Both the position numbers and the translations under genes were made by a program. Shown here one piece after another: positions 43,339 through 47,972 of a stretch of DNA of 47,972 nt. The DNA is from Balnearium lithotrophicum. Its GTDB lineage: Bacteria; Aquificota; Aquificia; Desulfurobacteriales; Desulfurobacteriaceae. Numbering within the stretch: the stretch's first letter is position 1; each line of letters opens with the position of its first letter. The stretch covers positions 1-47,972 of the forward strand of contig NZ_FXTM01000015.1 of NCBI RefSeq assembly GCF_900182585.1, given 5' to 3'. The notes under the pieces are model-generated. The model was not told the origin of the DNA and ran no database searches. It was given only the letters and a program-made list of their open reading frames with translations.

Positions 43339-44343
43339 ATGAAGCGCGCACTTATAATTCTAACATTAGTACTTTCTACGGTACCGGCAGTTTCAAAGGC
43401 AGGAGAGATTAAGGTAAACCTGCCAGAAGTAAAGTTGAGCGGTGGAATTTCTACAACAGGCTTCAACGAGTCAAGGGCAGAGAGTTATGGGAGCTCCACA
43501 AACAACATAAAGTTGACAGATGCTGTTTTAGAGCTCTCAGGAGGAGATAAGTTTGGAGGTTTTGACATTGCCTTAGGTTCAATTTTAGAACCTACAGTTT
43601 TAGGCAGTGTAAACAACGACAACGTTGCCATTGTAGGAGACCACTATGGAATTCTATGGGGATACGTCTCTGCCCTACCCTTAAAGGGACTTGAGATTGA
43701 TGCCGGTGTTTTAACGACAAACGTAGGTTACGAGCTTGCTGCAACCTATCTAAATCCAAACATTACGTACGGTTTAGTGTGGAACTCCCAGCCCTTTATC
43801 TACAAAGGTGCAAGAGCTACATACAATCTCACAGACAACATTCAGGTATACGCCGAGTACGATAGGGGAGACGAGTTAAACGGAAATAGTAAGGACCATG
43901 CCTTTGCAGTGGGAAGTATTGGAACGGTTAAGGATGTTAGCTATAAGTTAACCTATTTCGACTATGAAAACTATAAAAACCTCATAGACTTCACTTTAGG
44001 CTATAAGATTAAGAACGTTCAACTTGCACTAAATGGAGACTACCAGTGGCTTGACGAGGACAGTAGTAAGAAAGGTTATGGAGTTGTGCTCTATATTATT
44101 CCCGAATTCAGAAAAATCTCTATTCCCTTAAGAGCCGAGTATGTAAAGGACAAGGACAATTCGGGAATCTACGGGTTTAACAACAAAGGAACCTATTCCC
44201 TTACAATTACTCCAACCTACAAACTCTCCGACGACACAACGGTTAGAGCTGAATACTCCTACGTTAAGAGTAATGACGATAATGCCTTTAACGGCTCAGA
44301 CCACAAAGGTATAGCTTCTGTTCAACTCTCTTTCACCTTTTAG
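43339..44343 (+). CDS. Outer-membrane beta-barrel porin-like protein
   Basis: This 334-residue protein starts MKRALIILTLVLSTVPAVSK with a cleavable signal peptide (likely ending SKAGE). It then shows alternating amphipathic strands rich in Tyr, Asp and Gly, such as NITYGLVWNSQPF, YAEYDRGDEL and RAEYVKDKD. It ends SVQLSFTF, the terminal aromatic that barrel proteins need for BAM insertion. It follows amtB in the sigma-54 operon, so it may admit ammonium or another nitrogen compound; this is inference. ATG 43339 has AAAAGGAG upstream. Confidence 0.8.
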   Translation: MKRALIILTLVLSTVPAVSKAGEIKVNLPEVKLSGGISTTGFNESRAESYGSSTNNIKLTDAVLELSGGDKFGGFDIALGSILEPTVLGSVNNDNVAIVGDHYGILWGYVSALPLKGLEIDAGVLTTNVGYELAATYLNPNITYGLVWNSQPFIYKGARATYNLTDNIQVYAEYDRGDELNGNSKDHAFAVGSIGTVKDVSYKLTYFDYENYKNLIDFTLGYKIKNVQLALNGDYQWLDEDSSKKGYGVVLYIIPEFRKISIPLRAEYVKDKDNSGIYGFNNKGTYSLTITPTYKLSDDTTVRAEYSYVKSNDDNAFNGSDHKGIASVQLSFTF

Positions 44344-44363
44344 GACACCTCCCTCTTCTTCTC

Positions 44364-44388
44364 TCCCCCCTTTCTTAGGAAGGGGGGA
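44364..44388 (+). terminator. Strong hairpin after the porin gene
   Basis: TCCCCCCTT and AAGGGGGGA (44364-44372 and 44380-44388) pair perfectly over 9 bp with a 7-base loop, 20 bases after the porin stop. A short ACACATTT follows, with no long T-run. It likely ends the glnB-amtB-porin operon. Confidence 0.65.
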
Positions 44389-44411
44389 CACATTTAAAGA
44401 ATAAGGGGTTT

Positions 44412-44420
44412 TGCTAAAAT
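44412..44420 (+). promoter_or_regulatory. Extended -10 promoter of plsC, predicted leaderless
   Basis: TGCTAAAAT (44412-44420) fits the extended -10 pattern TGnTATAAT except for one base. Only 7 bases separate it from the plsC ATG at 44428. Transcription would therefore begin at or next to the start codon, and no ribosome binding site is visible. Confidence 0.45.
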
Positions 44421-44427
44421 CTCACTT

Positions 44428-45084
44428 ATGGAACAGTTAACAAAAAAATATCCTTGGGTAAAAAGAAAAAAGGCCTACTGGGTCTGGCTTCATACTGTTG
44501 CTCGTCTTTTAGGTTTTTTATGCAGACTAAGAGTTATCGGTAGGGAGAACATTCCGGACAGAGGACCAGTTCTTCTAATGGCAAACCACAGAAGCTACCT
44601 TGACCCACCACTTGTTGCGTATGCAGTGATGAAGAGACCTGTTTTCTTTATGGCAAAATCGGAACTCTTTGAAATGCCTGTTCTCTCAACGTTGATAAAA
44701 CACTGGGGAAATGCATTCCCCGTAAAGAGGGGAAGGGCAGATTTAACAGCCCTTAAAACAGCCTTAGAGGTTTTAGGAAAAGGGGAATTGGTTTGTATTT
44801 TTCCGGAAGGACAGAGAGCTCCAGCCGGCAGGTTTGTTAGACCAAAGTGGGGAGCAGGAATGGTTGCTTTAAAGTCGGGAGTTCCAGTTGTTCCATGTTT
44901 AATAGAGGGAAGTGAGGCTCTGATAGGTAAGGAAAAACTCATAGGAGGAGTACCGAGAGTTACTATTGCATTTGGTAAGCCCTTTCAATTAGATTTAGAG
45001 GATAGAAAGGACAATTATCAAAAGGCTGCCGATTTTATAATGGAGAAAATAAAGGAGCTAAAGGGTGAAGATAAAAGTAGCTAA
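44428..45084 (+). CDS. plsC: 1-acyl-sn-glycerol-3-phosphate acyltransferase
   Basis: This 218-residue membrane-associated acyltransferase makes phosphatidic acid. It has the catalytic NHRSYLDPP (HxxxxD), GNAFPVKRGRADL, FPEGQRAPAG (motif III) and VPVVPCLIEGSEAL (motif IV). The N-terminal region IRx-like CRLRVIGRENIP is typical. It lacks a clear SD. It overlaps ispH by 20 bases and begins the plsC-ispH-S1-smpB series. Confidence 0.9.
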   Translation: MEQLTKKYPWVKRKKAYWVWLHTVARLLGFLCRLRVIGRENIPDRGPVLLMANHRSYLDPPLVAYAVMKRPVFFMAKSELFEMPVLSTLIKHWGNAFPVKRGRADLTALKTALEVLGKGELVCIFPEGQRAPAGRFVRPKWGAGMVALKSGVPVVPCLIEGSEALIGKEKLIGGVPRVTIAFGKPFQLDLEDRKDNYQKAADFIMEKIKELKGEDKSS

Positions 45085-45943
45085 GAGTGCAGGTTTCTGC
45101 TGGGGAGTTAAGAGAGCCGTAAATATGGCAGTTGACTCTGTCAAAAAGGCAGGAGGAAGAGCTCTCTGCTTAGGGGAACTCATTCACAACAAAAGGGAGA
45201 TAGAGAGGTTAAAAAATTTGGGAATGGTCTTTATTGAGGATATGAACGATTTGAGAAAAGGGGACACAGTTGTAATCAGGTCTCACGGTGTTTCTCCAAA
45301 AGTTCTTGAGTTTCTAAAAAGAAAGGGAGTTGAAATCGTAGATGCAACCTGTCCCTTTGTTAAGGACGTTCACGAAAAGGCAATAAAGTTGGAAGAGGAG
45401 GGATATCCCGTTCTAATCTTGGGTAATGCCCGCCACCCTGAGGTTATAGGAATTGCTGGACATGTAAAGAATCCAATGATAATTGGTAGTTTAGAGGAGA
45501 TAAAAAAACTTCCTCTTATGAAAAAGTTGGGTGTTGTATGCCAGACAACCTTAAATCTCTCCTTTTTTAAGGAGGCAGTTTCTATTCTGTCTTTAAAGGT
45601 GAAAGATTTGAAAGTTTACAATACAATCTGCAGTGCAACTTCCGTAAGACAGAAGGAAACGTTAAAGCTTGCTAAAGAAGTTGATGTTATGTTTGTTATC
45701 GGTGGGAAGAATAGTTCGAATACAACAAAACTCTACCAGATAGCGAAGGAGGTTAATCCAAGAACTTACCACATAGAATCTAAAGATGAAATTGAGCCCG
45801 ATTGGCTTGAAAACTCTGAAACAGTTGGAATAACTGCAGGAGCCTCTACTCCGCAGTGGGTAATCGAGGAGGTAGTCAACCATCTTCTTCATCTTAAAAA
45901 AGGGGGAGTTTTAAGTGGAAGGGGAGTTTGCCAAACTACTTGA
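45065..45943 (+). CDS. ispH: 4-hydroxy-3-methylbut-2-enyl diphosphate reductase
   Basis: This 292-residue iron-sulfur enzyme makes isopentenyl and dimethylallyl diphosphate in the last step of the MEP pathway. The three cluster cysteines are C12 (AGFCWGVKRA), C96 (DATCPFVKDVH) and C189 (NTICSATSVRQ). Substrate histidines are in LGELIHNK, RSHGV and NARHPEV. GTG 45065 lies inside the plsC end. Its stop overlaps the S1-domain gene by 29 bases. In some bacteria the two are fused. Confidence 0.95.
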   Translation: MKIKVAKSAGFCWGVKRAVNMAVDSVKKAGGRALCLGELIHNKREIERLKNLGMVFIEDMNDLRKGDTVVIRSHGVSPKVLEFLKRKGVEIVDATCPFVKDVHEKAIKLEEEGYPVLILGNARHPEVIGIAGHVKNPMIIGSLEEIKKLPLMKKLGVVCQTTLNLSFFKEAVSILSLKVKDLKVYNTICSATSVRQKETLKLAKEVDVMFVIGGKNSSNTTKLYQIAKEVNPRTYHIESKDEIEPDWLENSETVGITAGASTPQWVIEEVVNHLLHLKKGGVLSGRGVCQTT

Positions 45944-46934
45944 AGAGAGTTTTAAAAAGCTAAAGCAAGAAGTAATTACCGGAACCGTTGTTAAAGTAAC
46001 GGATAGGGAGGCGTTTATTGATTTTGGTTGGAAATCGGAAGGTGTTGTTCCTTTGAAAGAATTAGGTTATAGACCCAAAATTGGCGAGAAAATTGATGTC
46101 TGTATTGTTGAACCTGAAACGGAAAATGGTTATGCCCTCCTGTCCGTTAACTGTGCAAGGTCAATTAAGGAGTGGGAAAGGCTTGCAGACGAAATTGAGA
46201 AAAAGGGATTTGTTAGGGGGATAATAAAGCAAAAAGTGAGAGGGGGATACAAGGTTAAACTCGATAACGGTTTGACCGTTTTTCTCCCCATGTCTCAGGT
46301 TGACATAATGCCAGTTACAAGGCCGGATGATTGGCTTGACAGGGAGATAGAGGCAAAGGTTCTATCGATTGATAGAAAGAGAAGGAGCATCGTTATATCA
46401 AGGAGGAAACTTCTTGAGGAAAGAAGAGCCGAAAAGAGAAAGGAAACGTTAAAGAGATTAAAAGAGGGAGACGTTGTAGAGGGAGTTGTTAAAAATATTG
46501 TGGACTTTGGAATTTTTGTAGATGTTGATGGTGTTGATGGTTTGGTTCACAAGAGTGATATTTCCTGGTCCGGTTTAAAAACACCCTTTGATGTAGCCAA
46601 GATAGGGGACAGAATAAAGGTAAAAATCAAGAAGATAGAGAGGGACAAGGAAAGACTCGTTCTATCGCTAAAGGATGTAAAACCTGACCCCTGGGAAAGG
46701 ATTGATGAGATTTATGCTCCTGGAATGAAAGTTGAGGGTGAGGTTGTAAAGGAGGAAAAGAGAGGTTTCTGGGTCTACCTCCCTCAGGATGTTGCAGGAT
46801 TTATTCCAAGCGAAAACGTTCCTAAAGGAGTAAAACTTAAGTATAAACATAAGTATAAATTTGTAGTTGACAGAATAGACAAAGAGAACAGGAGAGTTAT
46901 TCTAAAATGGCCGGAGGAAGAACACCAGAGATAA
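45915..46934 (+). CDS. rpsA: S1-domain RNA-binding protein (ribosomal protein S1-like)
   Basis: This 339-residue protein has four S1 repeats. They open with [61 protein letters not shown] and [20 protein letters not shown]. It is shorter than the six-domain E. coli S1 and may play the same part in mRNA binding. GTG 45915 lies within the ispH reading frame. An ispH-S1 fusion or pairing is a recurring arrangement. The gene symbol assumes it is the genome's S1. Confidence 0.86.
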   Translation: MEGEFAKLLEESFKKLKQEVITGTVVKVTDREAFIDFGWKSEGVVPLKELGYRPKIGEKIDVCIVEPETENGYALLSVNCARSIKEWERLADEIEKKGFVRGIIKQKVRGGYKVKLDNGLTVFLPMSQVDIMPVTRPDDWLDREIEAKVLSIDRKRRSIVISRRKLLEERRAEKRKETLKRLKEGDVVEGVVKNIVDFGIFVDVDGVDGLVHKSDISWSGLKTPFDVAKIGDRIKVKIKKIERDKERLVLSLKDVKPDPWERIDEIYAPGMKVEGEVVKEEKRGFWVYLPQDVAGFIPSENVPKGVKLKYKHKYKFVVDRIDKENRRVILKWPEEEHQR

Positions 46935-47368
46935 AAAACAAAAAGGCTTTCTTTGACTATGAGATTCTCGAAAAGTACGAAGCAGGTATTGAGCTAAAGG
47001 GAACAGAGGTTAAATCCATAAGGGAGGGAAAAGTTAATTTAAGGGATTCCTTTGTCCGCATAGAGAATGGGGAAGCCTACCTTTTTAACGCTTATATAGC
47101 TCCATATACACATGGAAATCTCTTCAATCACGAACCTACGAGAAGGAGAAAGCTACTTCTACACAAGAGAGAGATAAAAAGGCTCTTGGGAAAAGTTCAA
47201 GAAAAGGGATTAACAATAGTTCCTCTTAGAATGTACTTCAATAAACGGGGAAAGGTAAAGGTAGAGATAGCTTTGGTTAGGGGTAAGAAGAAGTACGATA
47301 AGAGAGAGGCTATCAAGAGAAGAGAACTTGAGAGAGAGGCTCAAAAGGCTATGAAGTACTATAAGTAG
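46907..47368 (+). CDS. smpB: SsrA-binding protein
   Basis: This 153-residue oligonucleotide-binding protein escorts tmRNA to stalled ribosomes. It has [21 protein letters not shown]-like start, [60 protein letters not shown] and the basic C-terminal tail [19 protein letters not shown]. The ATG overlaps the S1-domain gene by 28 bases. Its RNA partner ssrA is at 20794-21146. Confidence 0.97.
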   Translation: MAGGRTPEIKNKKAFFDYEILEKYEAGIELKGTEVKSIREGKVNLRDSFVRIENGEAYLFNAYIAPYTHGNLFNHEPTRRRKLLLHKREIKRLLGKVQEKGLTIVPLRMYFNKRGKVKVEIALVRGKKKYDKREAIKRRELEREAQKAMKYYK

Positions 47369-47602
47369 GAGGGTGGATTTACAATTTTAAAGTTTTTCTG
47401 ATTTTTGCTAATGTACCTGATTAATTTGTTTTGTTATTTTATTCTCCTTTTCAAGGGGAACTTTCTCTCTTTTTTATCTAAATCTAAAAATCAATGTTAC
47501 TACCTGAAACTGATTGAAAAATCCTAACTAACAGAACTACAGAGAGATGTCTCTTATTTCAACTATTCTCCTTTTAAAACTGTTGTTGAAGTTCAGAAAG
47601 AA
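47369..47602. other. AT-rich gap between smpB and the insertion sequence
   Basis: About 230 bases with no credible reading frame. AGAGA-TG-TCTCT near 47541-47553 is a short inverted repeat that could form part of a terminator for the smpB operon but has only a weak T-rich tail. Otherwise I see nothing supported. Confidence 0.5.
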
Positions 47603-47653
47603 GGTGGACACCCTAAAATAAGATTTGAACTCCAACAAAAGGAGGTGTCCACC
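47603..47653. repeat. Inverted repeat at the left end of the insertion sequence
   Basis: GGTGGACACC (47603-47612) and GGTGTCCACC (47644-47653) are exact inverted complements separated by 31 bases. The inner arm ends one base before the transposase ATG and contains part of its AGGAGG ribosome binding site. The outer copy may include the terminal repeat of the element; the right end is outside the window. Confidence 0.7.
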
Positions 47654-47654
47654 A

Positions 47655-47972
47655 ATGAAACAATTAAAGAAATTCAAAGGAACATCCCTGCACATATCAA
47701 ATACACCCTTCAAAAAAACAATCAAAAGAGGAACAAAAATAAAAACCAAACTCGACCTAACAAAAGACCCAAACGTGAGAAAAAGACTTAAATGGATTCA
47801 ACACTACGAAAAACACCAAAATGCAAGACTAACCTGCAGATACTTCGGAATAAGTCCAACCACCTTCTACAAGTGGAAAAATAGATACAAAAAGTACGGT
47901 TTAGAAGGCCTCAAAGACAGAAACAAAAGACCCCACAGAGTAAGACAACCTCAGATAGAACCAGAACTTGAA
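47655..47972 (+). CDS. Transposase, N-terminal 106 residues (partial)
   Basis: The frame starts MKQLKKFKGTSLHISNTPF and runs open to the end of the window. A helix-turn-helix is seen at about residues 57-85 (ARLTCRYFGISPTTFYKWKN), followed by RYKKYGLEGLKDRNKRPHR, the linker common in IS481/IS3-type transposases before the DDE integrase core. The catalytic core lies beyond the window. The codon use is very A-rich, unlike the flanking genes, as expected of a mobile element. Confidence 0.8.
   Translation, partial: MKQLKKFKGTSLHISNTPFKKTIKRGTKIKTKLDLTKDPNVRKRLKWIQHYEKHQNARLTCRYFGISPTTFYKWKNRYKKYGLEGLKDRNKRPHRVRQPQIEPELE

Larger units (their letters stand above)
47603..47972 (+). mobile_element. 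Insertion sequence, left part (truncated by window)
   Basis: The element comprises the inverted repeat described separately and the first part of a transposase reading to the window edge. The left boundary is taken at the start of the outer repeat and could be a few bases further out. No target-site duplication can be tested. The family (IS481/IS3-like) is a guess from the helix-turn-helix N-terminus. Confidence 0.7.

Overview
The window looks like chromosomal DNA from a thermophilic, Gram-negative, compact-genome bacterium. My best guess is Aquificota, near Desulfurobacteriaceae. The grounds are tightly packed and overlapping genes, a full branched-polyamine cluster of the kind found in thermophiles (speB-like, speE, bpsA), an outer-membrane porin, a lipoprotein, Min division genes, and lysine- and purine-rich genes of moderate G+C. 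The taxon is inference, because no 16S rRNA is present.

Bases 1-15303 hold the 3' end of tuf followed by an unbroken S10-spc-alpha ribosomal superoperon on the + strand. It includes secY, adk, map, infA, a 38-residue rpmJ and rpoA, and ends at rplQ with a GC-rich hairpin. minCDE converges on it from the - strand (15307-17012). Diverging from minC is the polyamine operon (17063-19792), which ends on a stop codon shared with a BASS-family transporter (19789-20742, - strand). A complete tmRNA gene (20794-21146, - strand, tag APKIVANEELALAA) follows, then about 500 gene-free bases containing a decayed CRISPR-like array of three recognisable repeats.

From 21649 to 27016 runs a tightly coupled operon: ricT, a short RlmN-like radical SAM enzyme, a haem-binding lipoprotein, a KhtT/KhtU-type cation/proton antiporter pair, tmk and a holB-like clamp-loader gene. 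On the - strand are thrC, hisZ and purA (27021-30681). dapA, a type II restriction-modification pair, a globin/PsiE-like membrane protein, dapB, small membrane ORFs, hisA, a T4 Rnl1-type RNA ligase and thrB follow on the + strand (30757-38497). The restriction-modification pair comprises a DNA methyltransferase with a C-terminal SNase-like domain and an MjaI-type endonuclease.

rsmH is on the - strand (38494-39381). A secreted ferritin-like protein overlaps an HD-GYP signalling protein. A near-perfect sigma-54 promoter precedes glnB, amtB and a porin, which form a nitrogen-uptake operon. plsC, ispH, an S1-domain protein and smpB overlap one another (44428-47368). smpB and the tmRNA gene together give both parts of trans-translation. 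The window ends in the left end of an insertion sequence: an inverted repeat and the first 106 codons of a transposase.

The items most worth a second look are the MTase-SNase/MjaI system, the globin-PsiE fusion, the cellular Rnl1 ligase, the minimal RlmN-like enzyme, the CRISPR remnant, and the sigma-54-controlled nitrogen operon.
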